DNA from: Muribaculaceae bacterium
GTDB lineage: Bacteria > Bacteroidota > Bacteroidia > Bacteroidales > Muribaculaceae
Direction: 5' to 3'
Length of the DNA stretch: 46,036 nt
Assembly: GCA_017624155.1 (NCBI GenBank)
Contig: JAGANS010000085.1
Coordinates: 1 to 46,036 of the forward strand
Shown: positions 26,981 through 34,265 of the stretch, piece after piece
How positions within the stretch are numbered: the stretch's first letter is position 1
Layout: every line of letters begins with the position of its first letter
Program-made: the position numbers and the translations under genes
The notes under the pieces: generated by a model
Databases searched by the model: none
Told to the model about the DNA's origin: nothing
What the model saw: the letters and a program-made list of their open reading frames with translations, nothing else

Positions 26981-27717
26981 AAGCCCTGATATTCGCCGCC
27001 GGCATCGGCAGCCGCCTGAAGCCATGGACCGACTCGCACCCCAAAGCACTTGTCGAAGTCGGTGGCAAGCCTATGCTCGGCAGGGTGATTGACAATATTA
27101 TTGCTGCAGGGATTTCCGACATTATTATCAATGTCCATCATTTCGCCGGCCAGATTGTGGATTATATCAACAATACTGAGTTCAAGGCACGTATCACAAT
27201 AAGCGACGAAACTGATTTGCTGCTTGATACAGGCGGAGGGTTGCGCAAGGTCCTTACTATGCTCGGAAACGAACCGGTGCTGATCCATAACGCCGACATA
27301 CTCACGACATTCGACCTTAAAAAGATTATCTACCGGCAGGCACGCAGCGGTGCGGATGCCACCTTGCTCACACAGGAACGCGACAGTTCGCGTCGCCTTG
27401 TGTTCGACCGTGACGACCGTCTGCGCGGATGGACAAACCTTAATACCGGAGAAGTGAAGCCGGCAGGACTTGCGATTACAGCCGGCATGAAACTCGAATC
27501 TTTTGATGGCATACATATAGTCGATTCGTCTATGTATGATTCGCTGAAAAAGTTTCGTGGGGCCGGCAAGCCGTTTTCCATCATTGATTTTTATCTCGCC
27601 ATGTGTCCCGACTGGAAGATAATATCAATGTCGCTGCCTGATGATGACCACTGGTTTGATGTAGGGAAACCTGAGACACTCCAACGAGCAAGAAACTTCT
27701 ACTCGAATTCCAAATAA
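26977..27717 (+). CDS. MurU-like sugar-1-phosphate nucleotidyltransferase
   Basis: The 246-residue protein has the nucleotidyltransferase fold with LIFAAGIGSRLKPWTDSHPKAL (residues 4-25), the NTP-binding GxGxRxxPxT-like loop, then VGGKPMLGRVIDNI. NADI at about 106-109 provides the metal-binding Asp, and a second Asp lies in DDDHWFDVGKPE near the C-terminus. It closely follows (ATGA overlap) a sugar-1-kinase-like gene, the AmgK-MurU order of Pseudomonas, where MurU makes UDP-MurNAc from MurNAc-1-phosphate. Mannose- or glucose-1-phosphate nucleotidyltransferase activity is an alternative, since this family is hard to tell apart by sequence. pyrK follows after 4 bases. Confidence 0.85.
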   Translation: MKALIFAAGIGSRLKPWTDSHPKALVEVGGKPMLGRVIDNIIAAGISDIIINVHHFAGQIVDYINNTEFKARITISDETDLLLDTGGGLRKVLTMLGNEPVLIHNADILTTFDLKKIIYRQARSGADATLLTQERDSSRRLVFDRDDRLRGWTNLNTGEVKPAGLAITAGMKLESFDGIHIVDSSMYDSLKKFRGAGKPFSIIDFYLAMCPDWKIISMSLPDDDHWFDVGKPETLQRARNFYSNSK

Positions 27718-27721
27718 TCTT

Positions 27722-28504
27722 ATGAAGCAAGTAAAAGATTTTATACTGACCGGAAACCGTACCCTGCCATCGGGCTGTCACCTGATGACGTTTGTGCCGG
27801 CTGATGGCGCCAAACTGCCGGCAATCGAGCCTGGACAGTTCGTGCAGGTCAAGGTCGATAATTCTCCGAAAGCGTTTTTACGGCGCCCGATTTCGGTATG
27901 TGATGTACGGTATGAAACGGAACTCGTTCTGTTTGTAAAGCCGCAGGGCGAGGGTACAAGATGCCTTGTTGAACTGCCTGAAAATTCGGTCGTAAATATC
28001 ATGCTGCCCCTCGGTCGCGGTTTTAGCTGCGACGAGTGCAACGGCCATAAAGTTCTGCTTGTCGGCGGCGGTGTGGGCGCTGCTCCGCTTGTAGCTTTAT
28101 GCAAAAACCTTGCAGCCGGCGGAGCCGACGTTACTGTCGCAATCGGCGGCAGATCACGTCGTGATGTAGCCGGTGTCGATGTGCTGTATAAACCTTATGC
28201 TTCAAAAGTCCTTGTTGCCACTGACGACGGATCATGCGGGCATAAAGGCGTCGTGACTTCTCTGCCCGGATTCGATGAGCATTACGACAGGATCTATTGC
28301 TGCGGTCCGACTCCGATGATGAAGGCTGTAGCCCGCATCGCGCGCGCCAAAGACATCTGGTGCCAGGTTTCGCTTGAGAATCACATGGCATGCGGCATTG
28401 GCGCATGTCTGTGCTGTGTGGAGAATACGTCCGACCGCGGTAATGTATGTGTGTGTACGGAAGGCCCTGTGTTTAATATTAACCGTCTGCAATCATGGGA
28501 ATAA
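27722..28504 (+). CDS. pyrK: Dihydroorotate dehydrogenase electron-transfer subunit PyrK
   Basis: The 260-residue protein has an FAD-binding barrel (PGQFVQVKV, LRRPISVCDV at about 56-64), an NAD-binding region (LVGGGVGAAPLVALCKNL at about 116-133) and a C-terminal [2Fe-2S] site with probable ligands Cys224, Cys229, Cys232 and Cys245. With PyrD type 1B it forms the NAD-dependent enzyme that oxidises dihydroorotate to orotate in pyrimidine synthesis. The end of the gene overlaps pyrD by 10 bases, supporting the complex. Confidence 0.95.
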   Translation: MKQVKDFILTGNRTLPSGCHLMTFVPADGAKLPAIEPGQFVQVKVDNSPKAFLRRPISVCDVRYETELVLFVKPQGEGTRCLVELPENSVVNIMLPLGRGFSCDECNGHKVLLVGGGVGAAPLVALCKNLAAGGADVTVAIGGRSRRDVAGVDVLYKPYASKVLVATDDGSCGHKGVVTSLPGFDEHYDRIYCCGPTPMMKAVARIARAKDIWCQVSLENHMACGIGACLCCVENTSDRGNVCVCTEGPVFNINRLQSWE

Positions 28505-29406
28505 ATCTTAAAGTAGATCTTGGAGCCGGGCTCAAGCTCGACAACCCCGTTCTCACAGCATCGGGAACATTCGGCTTCGGTCACCAATATGCTGAATTTA
28601 TCGATCTCAACCGTCTCGGTGGTTTTATTGTGAAAGGCACCACACTCGAGCCAAGGCAGGGCAACCCCGCTCCACGCCTTGTTGAGACACCTTCGGGAAT
28701 GATTAATGCCGTGGGACTGCAGAATCCCGGTGTGGAGGATTTCGCCAAGTATATTTATCCTACACTTACAGGCTTTACATCCAAGGTGATAGTAAATATC
28801 TCGGGGGCTCAGGTCTCGGACTATGTAAAGGTAGCCGAGATTCTTGCTCCGCTTGAAAAGGTCAGTGCCATAGAGGTTAATATTTCGTGTCCGAATGTAA
28901 AGGGTGGCGGCATGTCGTTCGGCACATCGCCCGAAATGGCTGCCGAGGTCACCGCAGCGGTGCGCAAAGTATGGCCCCGCCACATGATGGTAAAGCTTAC
29001 ACCAAATGTTACCTCAGTTGTCCAGATCGCAAAAGCCGTCGAGGCCGCAGGCGCCGACAGCGTGTCGCTCGTCAACACATTCCTTGCGATGGTAGTGGAC
29101 GTCGAGCGACGCAAGGCATGTCTCTCAACCGTTACAGGCGGTCTCTCAGGACCCGCTATACGTCCTATTGCAGTACGCATGGTATGGCAGGTGGCACAGG
29201 CCGTTAAAATCCCCGTTGTAGGGCTTGGCGGTATTATGGACGCATCAGATGCTCTTCAGTTCATAATGGCCGGTGCGACAGCTGTGCAGATAGGTACAGC
29301 CAATTTTATCGATCCTGCAGCCAGTGTCAAAGTCGTCGATGGTATTGAAGATTACTGCCGTCGGCATAATGTGGCTGATATCAGCGAGCTGCGCGGTATC
29401 ATCTGA
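28495..29406 (+). CDS. pyrD: Dihydroorotate dehydrogenase catalytic subunit (class 1B)
   Basis: The 303-residue FMN protein has the barrel fold with the class 1 active-site cysteine in VNISCPNVKGGG (Cys132), the GTFGFGH and KGTT motifs near the N-terminus, and the FMN-phosphate loops VGLGGIMDASDALQFI and GATAVQIGTANF near the C-terminus. Class 1B enzymes pass electrons through PyrK to NAD, which fits its overlap with pyrK. It is the last gene of the plus-strand run and converges on holB, 21 bases away, with no obvious hairpin between. Confidence 0.96.
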   Translation: MGINLKVDLGAGLKLDNPVLTASGTFGFGHQYAEFIDLNRLGGFIVKGTTLEPRQGNPAPRLVETPSGMINAVGLQNPGVEDFAKYIYPTLTGFTSKVIVNISGAQVSDYVKVAEILAPLEKVSAIEVNISCPNVKGGGMSFGTSPEMAAEVTAAVRKVWPRHMMVKLTPNVTSVVQIAKAVEAAGADSVSLVNTFLAMVVDVERRKACLSTVTGGLSGPAIRPIAVRMVWQVAQAVKIPVVGLGGIMDASDALQFIMAGATAVQIGTANFIDPAASVKVVDGIEDYCRRHNVADISELRGII

Positions 29407-29427
29407 AATTGCCGGTTTACAAGATAA

Positions 29428-30564
29428 TTAGCCTTCCTGACCTTGCTTGATGAGCAGAATCATCTTTACGGCGAGGTCGAAGGCTATTATTTTGCCATTA
29501 CCGTTAAGCATGGTGTCGTTGCGTGCAGCGGTGATTGTATCGAATATACGCTCGACATTCACCACATTGATATAAGGCGAGAACCGTCGGCTGAATTCCA
29601 TTTCTGCCGGCGACATCGATACGATACGCGTGTCGCCGATATTGAGGATGAAATTTTCCCTGACAAGGCGCGCGCAATAGTCATAAAAGCGTATTGAGCC
29701 TTCACGTCCCATGTCGGCGACCTCAGTACTCCATTTGCGCAGATCATTTACCCTACGCAGGTATGCCTTGCGCATCAGCTCCATGAACTGGTCCAAATAT
29801 CGGGTACTTGCAATATTATTGTTCCTCAGCTTAAGGGCGAGATTAATATTACCGTCTGCCATTTCGGCAATACAATCAGCCTCATCTTCAGAGCTTCCTG
29901 CCGACTGCATAATTTGCCGTACTTCATCGTCCGTATATCGTCGCACAGATATGCGCTGAGTGCGCGACAGTATAGTAGGGAGTATCTCCCTGGCATTGTC
30001 CGATACCATTATGAACAATGTGTCGGGGTAGGGCTCCTCAACGAGTTTCAGCAACTTATTGGCCGCAGCTTCCTGCAACCGTTCGGGCAGCCACATCAGC
30101 ACGATCTTATATTGCGACTGGCGGGCTGTGCGGTTCATGCGTTCGAGCAGGGCAGATGCCTCGTCGACATATATCAGCGGCTGCCCGTTGGGGTTGCCGA
30201 GCATCGACAGCCACTGCTCAAAGTCCATATAAGGTGAATCGGTCAGAAATTGTTTGAATTCCGGAAGATAATCATCGCTTAGAGTTGTCTGCCCACTTTT
30301 ACGCTTCAATACCGGAAATGAGAAGAAGGTATCGATATGGCCGAGCGACGCATGTTGCAGGCACGACGGGCAACGCCCGCAGGCATCGCCACCGGCAGTG
30401 CGTGCAGTGCAATGGATATACTGCGCCATAGCTCTGGCAAGATTGAATTTTCCGCTACCCTGCGGCCCTTCGAGCAGAAGCGCATGCGGCAAACGGCCCG
30501 AGTCAGCCATTTCGCGCAATCGCTTTTTTACCTCTTCATGAAACGGTATGTCGGCAAATCTCAT
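29428..30564 (-). CDS. holB: DNA polymerase III delta' subunit-like AAA+ protein
   Basis: The 378-residue protein has a clamp-loader AAA+ domain: GPQGSGKFNLARAM (residues 34-47) as Walker A-like loop, a zinc module with CTARTAGGDACGRCPSC (about 52-68), LIYVDEA as Walker B-like segment and KLLKLVEEPYPDTLFIMVSDNAREILPTILSRTQ with the sensor-1 and SRC-like motif. The threonine or serine that should follow the Walker lysine is phenylalanine, as expected if the delta' subunit does not hydrolyse ATP. It belongs to the beta-clamp loader. The start overlaps mlaF by 4 bases, an unusual partner for a replication gene. Confidence 0.9.
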   Translation of the reverse strand: MRFADIPFHEEVKKRLREMADSGRLPHALLLEGPQGSGKFNLARAMAQYIHCTARTAGGDACGRCPSCLQHASLGHIDTFFSFPVLKRKSGQTTLSDDYLPEFKQFLTDSPYMDFEQWLSMLGNPNGQPLIYVDEASALLERMNRTARQSQYKIVLMWLPERLQEAAANKLLKLVEEPYPDTLFIMVSDNAREILPTILSRTQRISVRRYTDDEVRQIMQSAGSSEDEADCIAEMADGNINLALKLRNNNIASTRYLDQFMELMRKAYLRRVNDLRKWSTEVADMGREGSIRFYDYCARLVRENFILNIGDTRIVSMSPAEMEFSRRFSPYINVVNVERIFDTITAARNDTMLNGNGKIIAFDLAVKMILLIKQGQEG

Positions 30565-31337
30565 GGCTTGCTCTTTTCGTGGCTTACCACATATTTGCGG
30601 ACTTCCTGGAACAGCCGTGTCGCAAAGACAAATTCATTCAGTGCCTCGTTGGCTGTAGTATAAATCTGGCTCATGTCACCAACCCATTCACGGTGTCCCT
30701 TGTTGATGAAAATGATATTTTCGCCTATTCCAAGCACCGAGTTCATGTCGTGAGTATTTATTACGGTGGTGATATTATATTCGTGTGTAATGTCGCTGAG
30801 CAGCTCGTCAATGACAATCGATGTCTTGGGGTCAAGGCCTGAATTTGGCTCATCGCAGAACAGGTATTTGGGATTGAGGGCGATGGCGCGGGCGATGGCA
30901 ACACGTTTCTGCATACCGCCCGAAATCTCAGACGGGTATTTATCCTCTGCACCTTTGAGATTTACACGCTCGAGACAGAACATCGCACGTTCTCGCATCT
31001 CCTCATACGGTTTGCGGGTAAACATCTGCAATGGGAACATTACATTGCCGAGTACCGTTTCAGAATCAAAAAGTGCCGACCCCTGAAACAGCATGCCGAT
31101 TTCCTTGCGCAGTTCCTTAACCTGTTCCTGATTCATGTCAAGCAGATTTCGTCCGTCAAACAGGATCTGTCCCTTGTCGGGCTGCATCAGACCTACAAGA
31201 CTCTTCATGAGCACGGTCTTGCCTGATCCGCTTTGGCCTATAATGAGATTGGTCTTGCCGGTGTAGAATGTCGCGCTTACTCCATGCAGTACAGTACGAC
31301 CGTCAAACGACTTGGTAACGTCTTTAACTTCAATCAT
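30561..31337 (-). CDS. mlaF: ABC transporter ATPase, MlaF type
   Basis: The 258-residue ATPase has Walker A GQSGSGKT (34-41), Q-loop MLFQGSALFDSETVLGNV, signature ISGGMQKRVAIARAIA and Walker B LFCDEPNSGLDP. The SALFDS/VLGNVMFPL region and MQKR signature are typical of MlaF, the ATPase of the MCE-type phospholipid transport complex that maintains outer-membrane asymmetry. The permease gene (mlaE) is immediately upstream with a 4-base overlap. No MCE (MlaD) gene is in the window. Confidence 0.93.
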   Translation of the reverse strand: MIEVKDVTKSFDGRTVLHGVSATFYTGKTNLIIGQSGSGKTVLMKSLVGLMQPDKGQILFDGRNLLDMNQEQVKELRKEIGMLFQGSALFDSETVLGNVMFPLQMFTRKPYEEMRERAMFCLERVNLKGAEDKYPSEISGGMQKRVAIARAIALNPKYLFCDEPNSGLDPKTSIVIDELLSDITHEYNITTVINTHDMNSVLGIGENIIFINKGHREWVGDMSQIYTTANEALNEFVFATRLFQEVRKYVVSHEKSKP

Positions 31338-32083
31338 TGCAGCAGGAGTTTAGTGAGTATAACATCAAAAAGCAGAATAAGAATACTCGAGGCCACAACG
31401 CCGTTGGTGGAGGCTTTGCCTACATCAAGTGCGCCGCCCTTGACATAGTAGCCATAGAACGATGCGACCGATGCGATGATGAATGCAAACACTACGCTCT
31501 TGATGAGGCCATACCATACATACCATTCCTGAAACAGTGCCTGCAGGCCGTATACATATCGCGATACGGTGATCAGATCGGTGACAACAGCCACAAGATA
31601 ACCGCCTATCAGTGAAGTGGCCATACAGATGACTACAAGAGCCGGCATGAACAGAACAAAACCGATGATTTTGGGCAACACCAGATAGTTGGCCGAGTTG
31701 ACACCCATGATTTCAAGCGCGTCAATCTGCTCAGTCACTCTCATTGTGCCTATTTCCGACGCTATGTTTGATCCCACCTTGCCGGCGAGTATAAGACACA
31801 AAATCGAATTGGAGAATTCGAGCAGCACAATATCGCGGGTAGCCAGACCTACTGAGTATGCCGGTATCAGAGGCGATGCGATATTCAGCTGCATCTGTAT
31901 CGCTATGACGGCACCGATAAAGATCGAAATGATGATTACCAGCGGGATTGAATCAATGCCGAGTTTGCTTATTTCCTGAACGGTGCGGCGCAGAAAGATA
32001 CGCCCGCGGTCGGGCAAGGCAAACACCCGGCGCATGAAGAGGCAGTAGCGGCCGAATGTGGCCAACGACGATGTTAATATCAT
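31334..32083 (-). CDS. mlaE: MlaE family phospholipid transport permease
   Basis: The 249-residue integral membrane protein has about five transmembrane helices and the MlaE signatures SIPLVIIISIFIGAVIAIQ (about 45-63), GLATRDIVLLEFSNSI, LAGKVGSNIASEIGTMRVTEQIDALEIMGVN (about 100-130) and KGGALDVGKASTNGVV near the C-terminus. It is the permease of the MCE-type lipid transporter and pairs with the MlaF ATPase encoded next. A TAACTTTG box (32106-32113) upstream gives the probable promoter for mlaE-mlaF-holB. Confidence 0.94.
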   Translation of the reverse strand: MILTSSLATFGRYCLFMRRVFALPDRGRIFLRRTVQEISKLGIDSIPLVIIISIFIGAVIAIQMQLNIASPLIPAYSVGLATRDIVLLEFSNSILCLILAGKVGSNIASEIGTMRVTEQIDALEIMGVNSANYLVLPKIIGFVLFMPALVVICMATSLIGGYLVAVVTDLITVSRYVYGLQALFQEWYVWYGLIKSVVFAFIIASVASFYGYYVKGGALDVGKASTNGVVASSILILLFDVILTKLLLQ

Positions 32084-32105
32084 ACTTCGGTGATGTTTTA
32101 TGATA

Positions 32106-32113
32106 CAAAGTTA
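32106..32113 (-). promoter_or_regulatory. Putative -7 element for mlaE-mlaF-holB
   Basis: The minus strand reads TAACTTTG, 22 bases before the mlaE ATG. The TTTG box at the usual distance is not clear. Confidence 0.5.
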
Positions 32114-32250
32114 CACATTAATTTTAATTTGACGTACTCCATGTCTAATCAAAACATCCGGTCGATGACTTTTTACCCAAGTTCATTTACAAAATTTCCA
32201 ATTTCATAGTTTTTTTAAGCCGTATTCGCGGTAGTATGGACGATTTTTTG

Positions 32251-32258
32251 TAACTTCG
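32251..32258 (+). promoter_or_regulatory. Possible -7 element for udk-lptB
   Basis: TAACTTCG, one mismatch from consensus, ends 26 bases before the udk ATG at 32285. The rest of the 201-base mlaE/udk gap shows nothing else I can support. Confidence 0.4.
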
Positions 32259-32284
32259 CTCCCGCAAAGCACATCTCATTCGCC

Positions 32285-32905
32285 ATGATAATTATAGGTA
32301 TCGCCGGTGGAACCGGCTCAGGAAAGACGACTGTTGTTAACAAGATTATAAACTCCCTGCCGCAGGGCGAGGTCGCTGTGATTCCCCAGGATTCATATTA
32401 TAAGGACCTTAGCCACATACCGATGGAGGAGCGCAGCAAGATTAATTTCGATGAGCCCGACGCAATCGAATGGCCTTTGCTTGTAAGACAGCTGCAAATG
32501 CTTCGCGACGGTAAGGCGATTCAGATGCCTACATATTCTTATCTGACATGCACACGCCAGCCAGAAACGGTAGAAGTGCGCCCGTCGGATGTCGTGATTG
32601 TCGAAGGTATCCTTGTGCTCAATGACCCTGTGCTTCGCGACATGATGGATATCAAGGTGTTTGTAGATGCGGATGCCGATGACCGCCTGATACGTGTCAT
32701 TGCCCGCGACTGCATTGAGCGCGGACGTACGCCGCAGATGGTTATCGACCGCTATCAGGATGTGCTCAAGCCCATGCACTGCCAGTACATTGAACCGTCG
32801 AAGCGTTTCGCCGATCTGATTGTGCCTCAGGGTGGATCAAATATCGTTGCCATCACGCTTCTTACCGATTATATCGAGAGTCGTCTCCGCAAAGCTAAAG
32901 CATAA
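32285..32905 (+). CDS. udk: Uridine kinase
   Basis: The 206-residue P-loop kinase begins IIGIAGGTGSGKTTVVNKI (Walker A GGTGSGKT, residues 8-15). It continues with QDSYYKDLSHIPMEERSKINFDEPDAIEW (nucleoside-binding region, about 37-65), the YSYLTCTRQPETVEV segment, VVIVEGILVLNDPVLRDMMD and the lid RDCIERGRTPQMVIDRY. It phosphorylates uridine and cytidine to monophosphates in pyrimidine salvage. Its stop overlaps the lptB start (TAATG at 32903-32907). Confidence 0.95.
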   Translation: MIIIGIAGGTGSGKTTVVNKIINSLPQGEVAVIPQDSYYKDLSHIPMEERSKINFDEPDAIEWPLLVRQLQMLRDGKAIQMPTYSYLTCTRQPETVEVRPSDVVIVEGILVLNDPVLRDMMDIKVFVDADADDRLIRVIARDCIERGRTPQMVIDRYQDVLKPMHCQYIEPSKRFADLIVPQGGSNIVAITLLTDYIESRLRKAKA

Positions 32906-33810
32906 TGGGTATTTCATTCCGACTCGATAGAAACAAGGAAGAGCAGGGCAATGAGACTCCGTCGCTCTTCGACCTGCAGCAACACGATGATGCCCGCGAG
33001 ATCCGGCTCGTGGGAGAGGAAACTATAGCCGAAGAACCGACGCCGGCTCCAGAATCGCAAGATGATGATGCTCCTATGGTGCTCCGTACCGATAATCTTG
33101 TGAAACGCTACGGCAAGCGCACTGTCGCCAATCATGTGTCGATAGATGTTAAGCAGGGCGAAATCGTCGGCCTGCTCGGTCCTAACGGCGCAGGCAAGAC
33201 CACGACTTTCTATATGACAACCGGATTAATCACTCCGAACGAGGGCCGCATTTTCCTGAATGATCTTGAGATTACCAAGTTCCCGGTATACAAGCGCGCA
33301 CGCCATGGTATAGGTTATCTTGCTCAGGACGCATCTGTATTTCGCAAGATGACGGTCGAAGACAATATCCGCACTGTGTTGCAACTTACCGGTAAGCCCA
33401 AGGAATACCAAAAAGAGAAACTTGAGAGTCTGCTTGACGAATTTGGCCTGAAACGCCTGCGCAAGAGTTACGGTGACCAGTTGTCGGGCGGTGAGCGGCG
33501 CCGTACCGAGATCGCTCGATGCCTTGCCATCGATCCTAAATTCATCATGCTCGATGAGCCGTTTGCCGGTGTCGACCCGATCGCTGTGGAGGATATTCAG
33601 CGAGTTGTTTATCACCTCAAGGAGAAGAACATAGGCATCCTTATCACCGACCACAATGCGCCTGAAATACTGTCGATTACCGACCGTGCATACCTGCTTT
33701 TTGAAGGCCGCATACTGTTTCAGGGTACATCGGAAGAACTCGCCGAAAATCCCACAGTGCGTGAGAAGTATCTTGGCAGCAACTTTATATTCCGCCGCAA
33801 GAAACTTTAG
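32905..33810 (+). CDS. lptB: LPS export ABC transporter ATPase LptB, with N-terminal extension
   Basis: The 301-residue ATPase has a normal LptB core from about residue 58: Walker A GPNGAGKT (92-99), Q-loop YLAQDASVFRKMTVEDNI, signature LSGGERRRTEIARCLA, Walker B FIMLDEPFAGVDP, and the C-terminal HNAPEILSITDRAYLLFEG. LptB powers extraction of lipopolysaccharide from the inner membrane with LptFG. The first 57 residues are an acidic, low-complexity extension (…EEPTPAPESQDDDAP) not present in E. coli LptB. The start is fixed by the one-base overlap with udk. The stop overlaps that of nrdG on the other strand. Confidence 0.94.
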   Translation: MGISFRLDRNKEEQGNETPSLFDLQQHDDAREIRLVGEETIAEEPTPAPESQDDDAPMVLRTDNLVKRYGKRTVANHVSIDVKQGEIVGLLGPNGAGKTTTFYMTTGLITPNEGRIFLNDLEITKFPVYKRARHGIGYLAQDASVFRKMTVEDNIRTVLQLTGKPKEYQKEKLESLLDEFGLKRLRKSYGDQLSGGERRRTEIARCLAIDPKFIMLDEPFAGVDPIAVEDIQRVVYHLKEKNIGILITDHNAPEILSITDRAYLLFEGRILFQGTSEELAENPTVREKYLGSNFIFRRKKL

Positions 33811-34265
33811 AATTCAGTTATTATCTGTTGATTTGACGACCCGCGGAATCTTAGCGTCGTATCCCGCAGTGCCTCGATAAATGGTCCGTCAACTATAGCT
33901 TCAAGATAAGGAAACAGAGCTGTCGCCTCGGGCATGTCGCGCAGTTGTTCTATCGTAAAGCCGGTATAAAGCCATATTGTACGGCCGTTGCCGCGAAGGT
34001 CTTTTACCAATGGCAGCAGATTGCGTGCCTGATAAATAGGATCTCCGCCCGTCAAAGTGACATTGAAATCCGCTTCCTCGACAAATCTCAGCAGTTCGCT
34101 GACAGTCATGTCACGTCCTGCATCATGGGGCCATGTAGAAGGATTATGGCATCCCGGACAATGATGATCACATCCGGCAAAATAGATCGAAGTGCGGAGC
34201 CCCGGTCCATCGACCGAGGTCCCTTCGATTATGTCAACTACGCGCAATATAGGATCGTTATTCAT
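33807..34265 (-). CDS. nrdG: Anaerobic ribonucleotide reductase activating enzyme NrdG
   Basis: From ATG 34265 (152 residues) this small radical-SAM protein has the CxxxCxxC motif in FAGCDHHCPGCHNPSTW (about residues 28-44), preceded by TSVDGPGLRTSIYF. It uses SAM and a [4Fe-4S] cluster to generate the glycyl radical on NrdD. LTGGDPIYQ carries the SAM-contacting GGDP motif. The start overlaps the end of nrdD by 8 bases. A longer reading from 34301 would extend further into nrdD and is not needed. Confidence 0.94.
   Translation of the reverse strand: MNNDPILRVVDIIEGTSVDGPGLRTSIYFAGCDHHCPGCHNPSTWPHDAGRDMTVSELLRFVEEADFNVTLTGGDPIYQARNLLPLVKDLRGNGRTIWLYTGFTIEQLRDMPEATALFPYLEAIVDGPFIEALRDTTLRFRGSSNQQIITEF

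Noticed and set aside
28381-28983. 200-codon minus-strand frame across pyrK and pyrD
   Set aside because: It covers the iron-sulfur and active-site codons of two clear genes and has no recognisable features.
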